Shown: in pieces, positions 43,346 to 52,581 of the stretch
Position numbering within the stretch: the first letter of the stretch is position 1
How the letters are laid out: each line of letters starts with the position of its first letter
Source: Knoellia sp. S7-12
GTDB taxonomy: Bacteria > Actinomycetota > Actinomycetes > Actinomycetales > Dermatophilaceae
Direction: 5' to 3'
NCBI RefSeq assembly: GCF_040518285.1
Contig: NZ_CP155449.1
Coordinates: 2,728,001 to 2,792,000 of the forward strand
DNA length: 64,000 bases
Notes under the pieces: generated by a model
Seen by the model: only the letters and a program-made list of their open reading frames with translations
Told to the model about the DNA's origin: nothing
The model's database searches: none
Program-made: the position numbers and the translations under genes

Positions 43346-44503
43346 ATGACCGATGTGTGGGGCGACCAGCGCGCGACACGTCGGCAGCTGATCCTCGACG
43401 GGTCGATCGCGGTCCTCTTCGGCCTCGGGATGCTCGCGATCCACGTCAGCCTCGGCGCTGGCGCTGCCATCGCCACAGTGCTCCTGGCCTTCGGGCTGGG
43501 ATTTCGACGCGTCTCGTGGCAGGTCATGTCGGGCTTCGCCTTCGTCGGCTCCGTGTCGCAGGTGCTCGGGTCAGACATCGCCTATCTGGCCAACGGGGCG
43601 TATGCCGTCTTCTTCTTCACTCTGGGCTCGCATCGAGACCCGCGCGTCCGCCGATTCGGGATGGCCGCCGCCACGGTGGCTGTGCTCGGTGCCGCGCTCT
43701 ACGGAGCAACACGCGGCGGCATCGAGATGAGCAACTTCGGGCGTGGCGCCACAGCCATCGGTCTTGGCTCCACGGCTGCCTTGTTCGTGTTCGGCGGGTG
43801 GGTCGCAGGCTACCTGCGGTGGCAGAGCCGTCAGACCGTGCAGGCCCGCATCGACGCCCAGCTCGAAGCGGTCGAGCGGCGTCGGGTGACTGAGCTCTAT
43901 GACATCGAGCAGGAACGACGCCGGATCGCCGCCGACATGCACGACGTCGTCGCCCACTCCTGGGCCGTCGTCGCAGCCCAGAGTGACGGTGCCCGATATG
44001 CGTTGCGGGAGAACCCTGCTGGCGCCGAGCGGGCACTCGAAGTCATCGGCGAGACGGCCCGCACCGCGATCGGTGACCTGCGCACCATCGTCGCCCAACT
44101 CCGAGATCCAGGGCTCCAGCCGAGCACCCCTGGCTATGCCCAGCAGGCCGAGCTCGAGGAGCGCATGCGTTCGTCCGGGATGACCCTCGAACTCACCGAG
44201 ACCGGCACCCGCGACGAGTCCCCGCTCATCGCCCTCACGGCCCACCGACTCCTTGGTGAGTCACTCACCAACGCACTGAAGCACGGCGACCTCTCGTCAC
44301 CCGTTCGCGTCGCGGTCGACTGGAGCGAGGGCTACCGTCTGAGCGTGACCAACCACCTGAGCCGTCCGGACACGGGTGTCCGCTCCGGCCACGGGCTGAT
44401 CGGCATGGCCGAGCGGACAACGGTGGCGGGCGGCACCTTCTCGGCCGGACCAGAAGGCGACCAATGGGTCGTCAGGGCGCATATCGCGGACGGCGACGCA
44501 TGA
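43346..44503 (+). CDS. Sensor histidine kinase (NarL/DesK-type)
   Basis: The 385-residue kinase has about five N-terminal membrane segments (1-155), a coiled linker and a HisKA_3 dimerisation domain with RRRIAADMHDVVAHSWAVV, in which the His of MHD is the phosphorylation site. A HATPase_c domain follows, with ESLTNALKHGD as the N box. It phosphorylates the overlapping response regulator. The ATG lies 6 bases after TAGCCT (43334-43339), fitting a leaderless transcript. The signal is unknown; the downstream ABC transporter suggests an envelope-stress or antibiotic cue. Confidence 0.92.
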   Translation: MTDVWGDQRATRRQLILDGSIAVLFGLGMLAIHVSLGAGAAIATVLLAFGLGFRRVSWQVMSGFAFVGSVSQVLGSDIAYLANGAYAVFFFTLGSHRDPRVRRFGMAAATVAVLGAALYGATRGGIEMSNFGRGATAIGLGSTAALFVFGGWVAGYLRWQSRQTVQARIDAQLEAVERRRVTELYDIEQERRRIAADMHDVVAHSWAVVAAQSDGARYALRENPAGAERALEVIGETARTAIGDLRTIVAQLRDPGLQPSTPGYAQQAELEERMRSSGMTLELTETGTRDESPLIALTAHRLLGESLTNALKHGDLSSPVRVAVDWSEGYRLSVTNHLSRPDTGVRSGHGLIGMAERTTVAGGTFSAGPEGDQWVVRAHIADGDA

Positions 44504-45147
44504 CGATCCGCGTCGCCCTCGTCGACGACCAGGCGCTCTTTCGCGCCGGGATCGCGATGGTCGTGGGCAGCCAGGACGACCTCACCGTCGTCGGTGAGGC
44601 AGGCGACGGTGGCGAGGCGGTTGCGCTCGTCGAGACCTCTGCGCCCGACGTCGTCCTGATGGACGTCCGTATGCCGCGTGTCGACGGTGTCGAGGCCACC
44701 CGACGGATTCTCGCCCGGTTCGGCGAGGACGCCCCCCGCGTGCTGGTCCTCACGACCTTCGACCTCGATGAGCTTGCCGCCGACGCCATCGAAGCCGGGG
44801 CGTCCGGGTTCGTCCTCAAGGAGACGCGACCGGAGTTCCTCCTCGCCGCCATCAGAGCCGTTGCCGACGGAACTCAGGTGGTCGCGGCCGGTGCGACCAG
44901 GGCCGTTTTCGAGCGCTTCCGTGAGCGGGCAACCGCCGCCCCGGGCGCGGACTACGAGCGCCTCACCCCACGCGAGCGCGAGATCCTGATGCGCGCCGCC
45001 CAGGGCCTGTCCAACGCCGAGATCGCGGCTGCCGAGTTCCTCTCCGAGGCCACGGTCAAGACGCACGTGTCGCGCATCCTCGGCAAGCTCGCCCTGCGTG
45101 ACCGAGTGCAGCTCGTCGTCTACGCCTACGAGCACGGCCTCCTCTAG
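44500..45147 (+). CDS. NarL/LuxR-type response regulator
   Basis: The 215-residue protein has a receiver domain (about 1-125; phosphoacceptor Asp in VVLMDVRMP, DD pair in LVDDQ) and a LuxR-type DNA-binding domain (about 150-215; LTPREREILMRAAQGLSNAEI). ATG 44500 overlaps the kinase stop (ATGA). It probably controls the ABC transporter 530 bases downstream, an inference from layout. Its TAG stop shares a CTAG with the stop of the convergent neighbour. Confidence 0.93.
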   Translation: MTIRVALVDDQALFRAGIAMVVGSQDDLTVVGEAGDGGEAVALVETSAPDVVLMDVRMPRVDGVEATRRILARFGEDAPRVLVLTTFDLDELAADAIEAGASGFVLKETRPEFLLAAIRAVADGTQVVAAGATRAVFERFRERATAAPGADYERLTPREREILMRAAQGLSNAEIAAAEFLSEATVKTHVSRILGKLALRDRVQLVVYAYEHGLL

Positions 45148-45575
45148 CGGACTCTGCGCGGGCGGTTGATGAACCCGTGGATGGGTCGCAACTGAGCGAG
45201 CGGTGCGAAGAACCCGAGCACGCCCTGGTCGATGACGAGGCGCTCGACGCCCTGGGTCGTGAACTGGTCACACAGGTCGAGCACCCCATCCGTCGGGACG
45301 CCGAGGACCTGGCCGGCCTCCTCCTCGCTGAACCCGTTGCCGAGGGCGAACTCGCGCGCTCGGGCCCCGGTCGTGAAGGCGAGGAGGGAGGGCACACCGT
45401 CGACGACCCCGACGAGCGGCGCCACGTCGGGCATGCTGCCGCGAGCGACGAAGTACCACTGCTCCAGCTCGAACATCGCCTGCCACAGGTTGGTCTGGGC
45501 GTCGACGTCGCTGCCTGCGGCCCGAGCGGCATTCGAGAGGGCGTCGATGGTGCTGGTGTCCGGTGTCTGGCTCAT
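45144..45575 (-). CDS. Small SseB-like protein of unknown function
   Basis: The 143-residue protein resembles the N-terminal domain of SseB family proteins (LEQWYFVARGS, LAFTTGARAREFA, PTDGVLDLC), whose role is not understood. It separates the two-component genes from the ABC transporter, on the opposite strand. ATG 45575 lies 6 bases after TAGGCT (45582-45587), a leaderless pattern. The 103-base gap to the ABC gene holds both divergent promoters. Confidence 0.6.
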   Translation of the reverse strand: MSQTPDTSTIDALSNAARAAGSDVDAQTNLWQAMFELEQWYFVARGSMPDVAPLVGVVDGVPSLLAFTTGARAREFALGNGFSEEEAGQVLGVPTDGVLDLCDQFTTQGVERLVIDQGVLGFFAPLAQLRPIHGFINRPRRVR

Positions 45576-45581
45576 ACGTCG

Positions 45582-45587
45582 AGCCTA
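45582..45587 (-). promoter_or_regulatory. -10 box of the SseB-like gene
   Basis: TAGGCT read on the minus strand stands 6 bases before the ATG, with no ribosome-binding site between. Confidence 0.5.
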
Positions 45588-45665
45588 CGTTCTGGACGAC
45601 GGCATACGCCGTCCGATGTATGCCCGTTGGTCCCGTCGCCGGATGTGCGGCGGTCACCTGATCCA

Positions 45666-45671
45666 TAGCGT
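45666..45671 (+). promoter_or_regulatory. -10 box of the ABC transporter operon
   Basis: TAGCGT stands 7 bases before the ATG at 45679. The intervening TGCAGGC is not a ribosome-binding site, so the operon is probably leaderless. Confidence 0.5.
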
Positions 45672-45678
45672 TGCAGGC

Positions 45679-46452
45679 ATGAACTCAGAAACGTTGCAGC
45701 ACAGCACAGCTCAGCCCGTCGTCTCGCTCCGCCGGGTCTCGAAGATCTATGGCGAGGGCACCGGCAGGGTGGCCGCCCTCGACGAGGTGAGCGTTGACAT
45801 CCACCGCGGTGGGTTCACCGCGATCATGGGTCCGTCGGGCTCGGGCAAGTCGACGTTCATGAACGTCGCCGCCGGTCTCGACGACGCCACGAGCGGTGAG
45901 GTCATGCTCGCCGGTGCGGCGCTCACTCACTTGGATGACGACGCGCGAACCACATTGCGACGCAATGAAGTCGGCTTTGTCTTCCAAGCGTTCAATCTCG
46001 TCCCGACGCTCTCGGCACGAGAGAACATCCTCCTGCCGTTCGAGCTCGCCGGTCGACAGGTGGAACCGGAGCAGCAACGCTGGATCGACCACCTCGTCGT
46101 CACCCTCGGGCTGATCGACCGCATTGAGCATCGCCCGAGTGAGCTGTCGGGTGGGCAGCAACAGCGAGTGGCCATCGCGCGAGCTCTCGCCTCGCGTCCG
46201 TCCGTCATCTTCGCCGACGAGCCGACGGGGAACCTCGACTCGCGCAGCTCGCGCGAGGTCCTCACGCTGCTGCGCACTGCCGCTCGCGAGTACGGCCAGA
46301 CCATCGCCATGGTGAGCCACGACCCCGTGGCCGCCTCCTACGCGGACCGCATCCTCGTCATCGCCGACGGTCGGCTCGTGGGCGACCACGGCGCCCTCTC
46401 CCCGCAGCAGATCTCGGACCTGCTCATCGGCTTCGAGGTCGGTGCCGCATGA
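45679..46452 (+). CDS. ABC transporter ATP-binding protein (MacB/LolD type)
   Basis: The 257-residue ATPase has Walker A GPSGSGKST, Q-loop FVFQAFNLVP, signature LSGGQQQR, Walker B VIFADEPTG and switch His in VSHD. This is the MacB/LolD-type subgroup that works with FtsX-like permeases in antimicrobial-peptide resistance or lipoprotein transport. It has a 4-base overlap with the permease gene. Control by the neighbouring two-component system is likely. Confidence 0.95.
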   Translation: MNSETLQHSTAQPVVSLRRVSKIYGEGTGRVAALDEVSVDIHRGGFTAIMGPSGSGKSTFMNVAAGLDDATSGEVMLAGAALTHLDDDARTTLRRNEVGFVFQAFNLVPTLSARENILLPFELAGRQVEPEQQRWIDHLVVTLGLIDRIEHRPSELSGGQQQRVAIARALASRPSVIFADEPTGNLDSRSSREVLTLLRTAAREYGQTIAMVSHDPVAASYADRILVIADGRLVGDHGALSPQQISDLLIGFEVGAA

Positions 46453-47840
46453 GACGCAACCTCACCCTCGGCAGCCTTCGTGAACTCGGCACCGTCGGTC
46501 TCGTGGCCGGCCTCTGCGGTGCGTATGCCGCCACGCTCATCATGACGTCGTCGATCCTCACCGCATTGAGCGACGAATCGGGCGGCTCCATGGCGCTGAT
46601 GCTCGGCATCGTGGCCGGGGTCTTCATCCTCATCGCCCTCTATGTCGGTGCCGTCGTCATCGTCAACGCCGTCGACACGGTCATCTCCGGTCGGTTGCGG
46701 CACATCGCCCTGCTCCGCCTGCTCGGATCACGTGGACGCCAGCTCCGCACGTCGGTGATGCGCGGCACCGCGACCGTCGGAGCGCTCGGGGCACTCACCG
46801 GCATCATCATCGGAACCCTCGTGACACACGTGGTGCGAGCGATCCTGGTGGCACGAGACACGCTGCCCGAAGCGGCATACCCATGGGTTGATCCTCAGCT
46901 GCTCGCGGCCCTCGGTGCCATCACACTTGCGGCCACAATCTCCGGCTGGCTGGGGTCGCGCGGCGTCCTGCGAGTGACGCCCGCGGAAGCCCTGGCCGGA
47001 ACCGCCGCCCACACAGCCGCCCCACGCAAATCCTCCGTCATCCGCGCCATCATCGCCGGTCTCGGAATCGTCGGCGGCCTGATCGTTCTCGCTCTCGGCG
47101 CCGTGTTCGGGGAGTCCAATCCCGGTATCGGCTTCGTCCTGGCCTTCTTCGGTGCTGCCGGGTCCGGGACGGGCCTCCTCATCGGTGCCCGGTTCGTCAT
47201 CCCTGGGGTCGTCGTCGCCTTCAGCCGCATTCTCGGGAATGACCCGGCAAGCGTCGTCGCCCGCCGCAACGCGCTGCTCGACCCACTGCGCACCACGCGG
47301 TCCACGATGGGCCTCGTCATCGGCGTCACCCTCGTGACGACGTTCGCCTCGGGGATGTCGGCGCTGCGTGCGTCGGTGAACTCCTGGGAGATGGACCCGG
47401 GACAGCGGGCCCAGGCCGATCAGGCCCTCGCCGTGACGTCGGCGATCCTCATCTGCATCATCGTCATCTCCGCGATCATCGCGGCCGTCGGCTTCGTCAG
47501 CACGATGTCACTGACGGTCATCCAACGTCACCGCGAGATCGGCCTGCTCCGATCGCTCGGCTTCACCAAGCGGCAGGTGCGCACGATGATCACGAAGGAG
47601 TCGGTCGCGCTCTCTGCGTCCGCGATGATCTTCGGGATCGTCCTCGGTCTCGTCTACGGGACTCTCGGTGCGCAGTCGCTCGTGGGTGCAGAGACACCCG
47701 GCATCGTCTGGGGGCTGCCCCTGGGGGCGCTCACCGCGATCGCCCTGGCAGGCGTGGTGCTGGTGCTCGTGGCCTCGCAGGGCCCGGCTCGACGGGCCAT
47801 CGCCGTCGCCCCCGTCGAGGCCCTGCGCATCGATGCGTGA
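46449..47840 (+). CDS. FtsX-like ABC transporter permease
   Basis: The 463-residue permease has about ten hydrophobic segments and two FtsX domains: the first covers about 50-175, and the second, near 330-460, includes VIQRHREIGLLRSLGFTKRQ, the coupling motif found in MacB/BceB-like permeases. It lacks the large extracellular domain of BceB. With the overlapping ATPase it forms a complete half- or full-size exporter; its substrate is unknown. Confidence 0.9.
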   Translation: MRRNLTLGSLRELGTVGLVAGLCGAYAATLIMTSSILTALSDESGGSMALMLGIVAGVFILIALYVGAVVIVNAVDTVISGRLRHIALLRLLGSRGRQLRTSVMRGTATVGALGALTGIIIGTLVTHVVRAILVARDTLPEAAYPWVDPQLLAALGAITLAATISGWLGSRGVLRVTPAEALAGTAAHTAAPRKSSVIRAIIAGLGIVGGLIVLALGAVFGESNPGIGFVLAFFGAAGSGTGLLIGARFVIPGVVVAFSRILGNDPASVVARRNALLDPLRTTRSTMGLVIGVTLVTTFASGMSALRASVNSWEMDPGQRAQADQALAVTSAILICIIVISAIIAAVGFVSTMSLTVIQRHREIGLLRSLGFTKRQVRTMITKESVALSASAMIFGIVLGLVYGTLGAQSLVGAETPGIVWGLPLGALTAIALAGVVLVLVASQGPARRAIAVAPVEALRIDA

Positions 47841-47868
47841 AACCCTCGCGATGGGGCACATCAGTGGG

Positions 47869-49332
47869 TCAGGGATTGAGGGAGACGTAGGTGGTTTCGA
47901 GGTACTCGTGGATACCCTCGAAACCGCCCTCGCGCCCGAAGCCCGAGTGCTTGACCCCACCGAACGGGGCGGCCGCGTTGGAGACGATGCCGGTGTTGAT
48001 CCCGACCATTCCGAACTCCAGAGCCTCGCTGATGCGGAGCACCCGGGCGTGGTCACGCGTGTAGGCGTAGGCGACGAGGCCGTACTCGGTGGAGTTCGCC
48101 GTCGCGATCGCCTCTGCATCGTTGGCAAAGGTCGTGATCGGGGCGACCGGACCGAAGATCTCCTCGCGCAGGGCACGGGCATCGGCAGGTACGTCGACCA
48201 ACACCGTCGGCGCATAGAAGTGACCACGCCCCGCGACCTTCTCACCACCGGTGAGGACACGCGCGCCACGGTCGACAGCGTCGCGCACGAGCTCGTCCAC
48301 GCCCTCACGCGCCTTGGCCGAGATGAGCGGTCCGACGTCCACCCCGGACTTGGTGCCCTTGCCGACCGTGAGTCCGCCCATCCGCGCAGCCAACGCTGCG
48401 GAGAACTTCTCGGCCACCGACTCGTGCACGAGGAACCGGTTGGCCGAGGTGCAGGCCTCCCCGATGTTGCGCATCTTGGCGAGCATGGCCCCCTCGACGG
48501 CGGCGTCCAGGTCCGCGTCCCCAAAGACGAGGAACGGCGCGTTGCCACCGAGCTCCATCGACACCCGCAGGAGCTGCTCGGCCGACTGCTCGACAAGCAT
48601 GCGACCCACGGCGGTCGAGCCGGTGAAGGTCAGCTTGCGCAGGCGCGGGTCACGGATGATCGGCTCGGACACCGCGGCCGTGTCGGCGGTCGTCACGACA
48701 TTCAGCACACCCGCCGGAAGTCCGGCCTCCTCGAGCAACGCGGCGAGGGCGAGCATCGACAGCGGCGTCTCGTGCGCGGGCTTGACGACCATCGTGCAGC
48801 CGGCAGCGATAGCCGGTCCGATCTTGCGGGTCCCCATTGCCAGCGGGAAGTTCCAAGGCGTGATCATGAACGTCGGCCCGACCGGCTTCTGGAGCGTGAG
48901 GAGACGTGACCCACCGGCTGGGTTGACGGCATACCGGCCGTGGATCCGCACTGCCTCCTCGCTGAACCACCTGAAGAACTCCGCGCCATAGGTGACCTCC
49001 CCACGGGCCTCCGCGAGCGGCTTGCCCATCTCGAGGGTCATGAGCATCGCGAACTCCTCGGCGCGAGCCGTCAGCAGGTCGAAGGCACGACGCAGGATCT
49101 CGCCGCGCTCCCGAGGCGCTGTCGCAGCCCAATCTGCCTGTGCCGCAACAGCTGCATCGAGGGCAGCAGTCCCGTCCGGCACTGTTCCGTTCGCCACCTC
49201 GATGAGGACCTTGCCCGTCGCAGGGTCCTCGACCGGGAAGGTCGTGTCACTGAGCGAGTCGCGCCACTTCCCCCCGATGAACAGCTGGGTTGGCACCGAC
49301 GAGAGCACGGACTTCTGGGTCACTGCAGCCAT
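47869..49332 (-). CDS. NAD(P)-dependent succinate-semialdehyde dehydrogenase-like aldehyde dehydrogenase
   Basis: The 487-residue enzyme belongs to the GabD branch of aldehyde dehydrogenases. The catalytic Glu is in SMELGGNAP and the catalytic Cys in GEACTSANRF. MITPWNFPLAM and FTGSTAVGR are cofactor-site motifs. Succinate semialdehyde as substrate is from family similarity, and no gabT is nearby. ATG 49332 lies 6 bases after TAGAGT (49339-49344), a leaderless pattern. Confidence 0.9.
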   Translation of the reverse strand: MAAVTQKSVLSSVPTQLFIGGKWRDSLSDTTFPVEDPATGKVLIEVANGTVPDGTAALDAAVAAQADWAATAPRERGEILRRAFDLLTARAEEFAMLMTLEMGKPLAEARGEVTYGAEFFRWFSEEAVRIHGRYAVNPAGGSRLLTLQKPVGPTFMITPWNFPLAMGTRKIGPAIAAGCTMVVKPAHETPLSMLALAALLEEAGLPAGVLNVVTTADTAAVSEPIIRDPRLRKLTFTGSTAVGRMLVEQSAEQLLRVSMELGGNAPFLVFGDADLDAAVEGAMLAKMRNIGEACTSANRFLVHESVAEKFSAALAARMGGLTVGKGTKSGVDVGPLISAKAREGVDELVRDAVDRGARVLTGGEKVAGRGHFYAPTVLVDVPADARALREEIFGPVAPITTFANDAEAIATANSTEYGLVAYAYTRDHARVLRISEALEFGMVGINTGIVSNAAAPFGGVKHSGFGREGGFEGIHEYLETTYVSLNP

Positions 49333-49341
49333 GACTCGACT

Positions 49342-51054
49342 CTAGCCAGCCTGTTGCCCGGAGAACACGCGCCGCTGCACTGCCTGCCACGAACCGTCCC
49401 GGTAGTAGGGCTCGGTCCAACTGTCGTCCTCGGCCAGATGCCCGGGCTCAGCGCGTGCACCCGTCGTCATCGATGTCCGCTCGACCCAGGAGCGGAAGAC
49501 GAAGTGCATGAAGAGGCGGTGGTACTCCGTGAGATAGATGTCGGCGACGCGCCGGATCGCCGCCCGAGACGACGCCGGCCCCGACCCGCCGCCGCGCAGG
49601 ACGAGGGTGTTCTCCTCGTTCGTCACCGTGGACGCCTTGCTGTAGTTGGCCGAACCCGTGACGACGACCGGATCGGCCCCGAACGGGTCGATGAGGATGA
49701 TCTTGGTGTGGATGTATCTCACGTGGGTGTTGAAGCCGGTGAGCGCCTCCTCCGCCCACTGCGCGAGGCCACCGCCGGTGATGTGGGCGCCCGTCGAGAT
49801 CCGCACGTTGGGGTCGGTGCGTGGCACGGCCTGCTCCCTGGGCGGCCACTTGTCGAGCAGCACGGTGCGCACCGTTGCGGGTTTCGTCGTGCGCAACGTG
49901 TCGCGGAAGAGCTCGTTGAGCCCGAAGGCTCCGGTGATGTGCGCACTCACCTCACCGTGGTCGAAGACATCGGCAAACCACTGCAGGACAGACGAGTTCG
50001 TATGCCGCGGCGCCAGCACGACTCCCGCTCCCCGCTTCGGTGGTGTCACCTGCGCGACGACGTTGTCGCTCTCGTGCGAGGCGCGCAGCTCGGCCGTCGT
50101 GTCGTTGGCATCGAGTCGCGCCCACTCGTCGAGGTATTGCTGGGCCACGACCGGGTCATGGATCACGTGCCCGACGTTGGAGTGGCCGAAGATCGCGCCC
50201 TGCGTGAGGTTCGTCGAACCCGTCCACACAGCGACCGGTCGGCCACCTTCGAGCAGCACGAGGAACTTGTGGTGATGCAACGCCGAGACGTTGGCAGCAT
50301 TGCGCCAGTGGATGATTCGCCCCTTGCTCACGCCATGCCGCCTCGCCGCAGCCTTGGCCTGCGTCGCCGTCGTGTCAGCGCCACCGTCGCCGTCCCGGTC
50401 ACGTCCGTGCACGACGAGCGCGACGTCGGCGCCACGATCGCGAGCGGCGGCCAGCGCCTTGAGCCCGGTCCCCCACGTGAACTCATAGAACGCACCGCGG
50501 AGCCCGAACCCCGCCCCGGCAGCCTGCTCGCAGAAGGCCACGAACGCCTCACCGAGCCCGCGGGACAACCACACCATGGCTGGCGACTGTTCGCCCTCGT
50601 CACGTGCAGGGACGTAGCCCGCGAACCGCTTGGCGAATGCCTGCGACCCCGCCACTCCCCGGTTGAAGAACACGCCGTGGACGCCGTCGTCCTCGACCTC
50701 GGTCCGCACCCGCACCGATGCGGTTGCGAGCTCCACGGGTGCCGCAGCCGGACCGCCGAGGGCGAACACGGCATACGTGTAGGAACGGCCCGGCTTGGCC
50801 GTGTAGTCACCCCACTGGAAACCCTGGATCGGGTGCTCCCGGGTCGACCAGTCACTTCCCGGGGTCGGCGAGGGGACGACGGACCTGAAGGTCTTCATCC
50901 CCCGCAACCACACCCGCTCCCCGCCGGTCTCGGTGCGCTGGATCGCGAATCCGAGACATCCCGACGGGCTCGCGAGGTCCCAGCCCAGCAGGACGGTGTG
51001 TGTGCCGGCCACGGCGTGCAGGGTGAGGGCCTCCGCCTCCACATGGGAACGCAT
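49342..51054 (-). CDS. Phospholipase D-like protein with asymmetric HKD motifs
   Basis: The 570-residue protein has a fibronectin-like N-terminal part (about 1-120) and two phospholipase D repeats. The second has a full HTKIILID motif (H-x-K-x4-D) followed by TGSANYS. The first, HHHKFLVLLEG with TGSTNLT, lacks the Asp at its usual position. Phosphodiesterase activity on lipids or nucleic acids is possible, but the enzyme is not assignable. There is no signal peptide. ATG 51054 lies 6 bases after TAGCGT (51061-51066). Confidence 0.85.
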   Translation of the reverse strand: MRSHVEAEALTLHAVAGTHTVLLGWDLASPSGCLGFAIQRTETGGERVWLRGMKTFRSVVPSPTPGSDWSTREHPIQGFQWGDYTAKPGRSYTYAVFALGGPAAAPVELATASVRVRTEVEDDGVHGVFFNRGVAGSQAFAKRFAGYVPARDEGEQSPAMVWLSRGLGEAFVAFCEQAAGAGFGLRGAFYEFTWGTGLKALAAARDRGADVALVVHGRDRDGDGGADTTATQAKAAARRHGVSKGRIIHWRNAANVSALHHHKFLVLLEGGRPVAVWTGSTNLTQGAIFGHSNVGHVIHDPVVAQQYLDEWARLDANDTTAELRASHESDNVVAQVTPPKRGAGVVLAPRHTNSSVLQWFADVFDHGEVSAHITGAFGLNELFRDTLRTTKPATVRTVLLDKWPPREQAVPRTDPNVRISTGAHITGGGLAQWAEEALTGFNTHVRYIHTKIILIDPFGADPVVVTGSANYSKASTVTNEENTLVLRGGGSGPASSRAAIRRVADIYLTEYHRLFMHFVFRSWVERTSMTTGARAEPGHLAEDDSWTEPYYRDGSWQAVQRRVFSGQQAG

Positions 51055-51127
51055 GTGACAACGCTAGAGCCACACTGCGGCGCCGACCAGAGTCAGGACT
51101 GCCAGTGTCGCGAAGTTCGACCGACGT

Positions 51128-52192
51128 TCATCGTCGTCTCGGTGGCGGTGCCGTGGAGTCGCGCACGACGAGCTCGGTCGGCAGGGTCACGGCCCGGGGC
51201 TTCGTCGTGCGGCCCGTCCGTCGGTCCTCGACGGCGTCGACCAGCATCGACGCGGCGAGACGACCCTTCTCGGAGACGTCCTGGCGGACCGTCGTCAGCT
51301 GCGGACGCAGCCGGGTCGCGAGCGGGTTGTCATCGAATCCGACGACGGACAGTTGCTCCGGCACCGCGATCCCGGCGTCATGGGCATCGAGAAGCACGCC
51401 CGCGGCCATGGCATCGGAGAACGCGAGGATGGCCGTGGTGTCGGGCTGGGCTTCAAGGATGGCCTTGAGGGCGCCACGACCACCGTCGGTCGAGTCGATG
51501 GGCTCCTGCAGGATCACCGGCTCGATGCCGGCCGCGGTGAGCACCTCCGTCCAGCCGGCCAACCGTTCGGTCGAGGCGTAGCCCTGTCCCGTGGCCGTCG
51601 AGGCCTCCACGATGCCGAAGGGTGGCGCTCCCGTCTTGCCGATGAGTGCGACCTTGGCGTGCCCCAGGTCGATGATGTGCTGTGCGGCGGCCCGGGCTCC
51701 CGAGCGGTCCTCGACGTTGACGCTGGAGAAGCCCCTGGTGTTGGGCTGGTCGACAAGCACGAGCGGCAGCTTGCGGCGCTCGACCTGCTCGCGCGCACCC
51801 GACTCGGGGTCACAGTTGTAGACGATGACGCCGTCCATGGCCACGTCCCGAGCGGGCATCACGTCACCCGACGGCTCGCTGGAGAGCAGAGTGAGGGCAA
51901 TGCCCAGCGGCGAGAGGGTCGCAGCGATGGAACTGAAGAACGCTGCGGCGATCTCGTCGGTGAAGGCTTCCGCTGGACTGTTGGACAGCAGCACGCCCAC
52001 CGATCCGGTCGAACCACGAGCCAGCGCCCGAGCGGACGGGTCGGGCCCGGTGTAGCCGAGCTCGTCGGCAGCCTTGAGCACCGTGTCGCGCAGAGCGGCA
52101 GAGAGCTGGTCGGGGCGCGAGAACGCGTTCGAGACCGTCATCCGACTCACGCCGACCTTGTCGGCGACGGTCTGGAGGGTCACCCTGCCCAC
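51128..52192 (-). CDS. LacI family transcriptional regulator
   Basis: The 354-residue regulator has a typical N-terminal helix-turn-helix (VTLQTVADKVGVSRMTVSNAF) and hinge, followed by a periplasmic-binding-protein-like sugar-sensing domain (about 62-354). It should repress a carbohydrate gene in response to a ligand; no sugar transporter lies beside it, so the target may be elsewhere. GTG 52192 is used, with GTG 52183 a close alternative. It overlaps nothing, and its upstream neighbour is a small gene 80 bases away. Confidence 0.9.
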   Translation of the reverse strand: MGRVTLQTVADKVGVSRMTVSNAFSRPDQLSAALRDTVLKAADELGYTGPDPSARALARGSTGSVGVLLSNSPAEAFTDEIAAAFFSSIAATLSPLGIALTLLSSEPSGDVMPARDVAMDGVIVYNCDPESGAREQVERRKLPLVLVDQPNTRGFSSVNVEDRSGARAAAQHIIDLGHAKVALIGKTGAPPFGIVEASTATGQGYASTERLAGWTEVLTAAGIEPVILQEPIDSTDGGRGALKAILEAQPDTTAILAFSDAMAAGVLLDAHDAGIAVPEQLSVVGFDDNPLATRLRPQLTTVRQDVSEKGRLAASMLVDAVEDRRTGRTTKPRAVTLPTELVVRDSTAPPPRRR

Positions 52193-52272
52193 GCCCGCCT
52201 CACTCTCATCGAGCCGGTCGGCTCGCACGGGCCACGCTAGCGCGTCCTCCTGTATGCCGGGCACCCGCTGGG

Positions 52273-52500
52273 TCAGCGTGTCGCCGGCTGCCGGTATCCG
52301 CAGGGCTCCACGGCCCGGGCGCCGCGGTAGAGCAGCCCGGCCACGCGGGCGCGCAGGGCTGCCGAGCCGCGGTAGGTCCGGACCGTGGTCGCACGCGCGG
52401 GCTGTCGCGGTTGCGTCGACGCGGAGTCGAGGCGGGCGCCGTCGAAGTGGCGCCGCATGGCGTTGTCGGCCGTGATAGAGGCGAATGGCAGGAAGTCCAT
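52273..52500 (-). CDS. Small Arg-rich protein of unknown function
   Basis: The 75-residue protein is basic, with no recognised domain. It is judged real because ATG 52500 has AAGGAG 6 bases upstream and a structured operator-like region further up. The sequence starts MDFLPFASITADNAMRRHFDG and then becomes rich in Arg, Ala and Thr; no membrane segment is evident. It lies between a LacI gene and the LOG-like gene, on the LacI strand. Confidence 0.5.
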   Translation of the reverse strand: MDFLPFASITADNAMRRHFDGARLDSASTQPRQPARATTVRTYRGSAALRARVAGLLYRGARAVEPCGYRQPATR

Positions 52501-52517
52501 GAGTTGCTCCTTCGTGG

Positions 52518-52554
52518 TTTCTGTACCGCTACAGTACTGCGGCTTTCTGTACCG
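52518..52554. promoter_or_regulatory. Operator-like repeats upstream of the 75-residue gene
   Basis: TTTCTGTACCG occurs twice in direct orientation (52518-52528 and 52544-52554), 26 bases apart. The first copy is part of CTGTACCGCTACAG (52521-52534), an inverted repeat with a 4-base centre. Such repeats suit a dimeric TetR-type repressor; no tetR gene is adjacent. Confidence 0.6.
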
Positions 52555-52581
52555 GTCAAGACCTCATGACAGGATGCCGTC

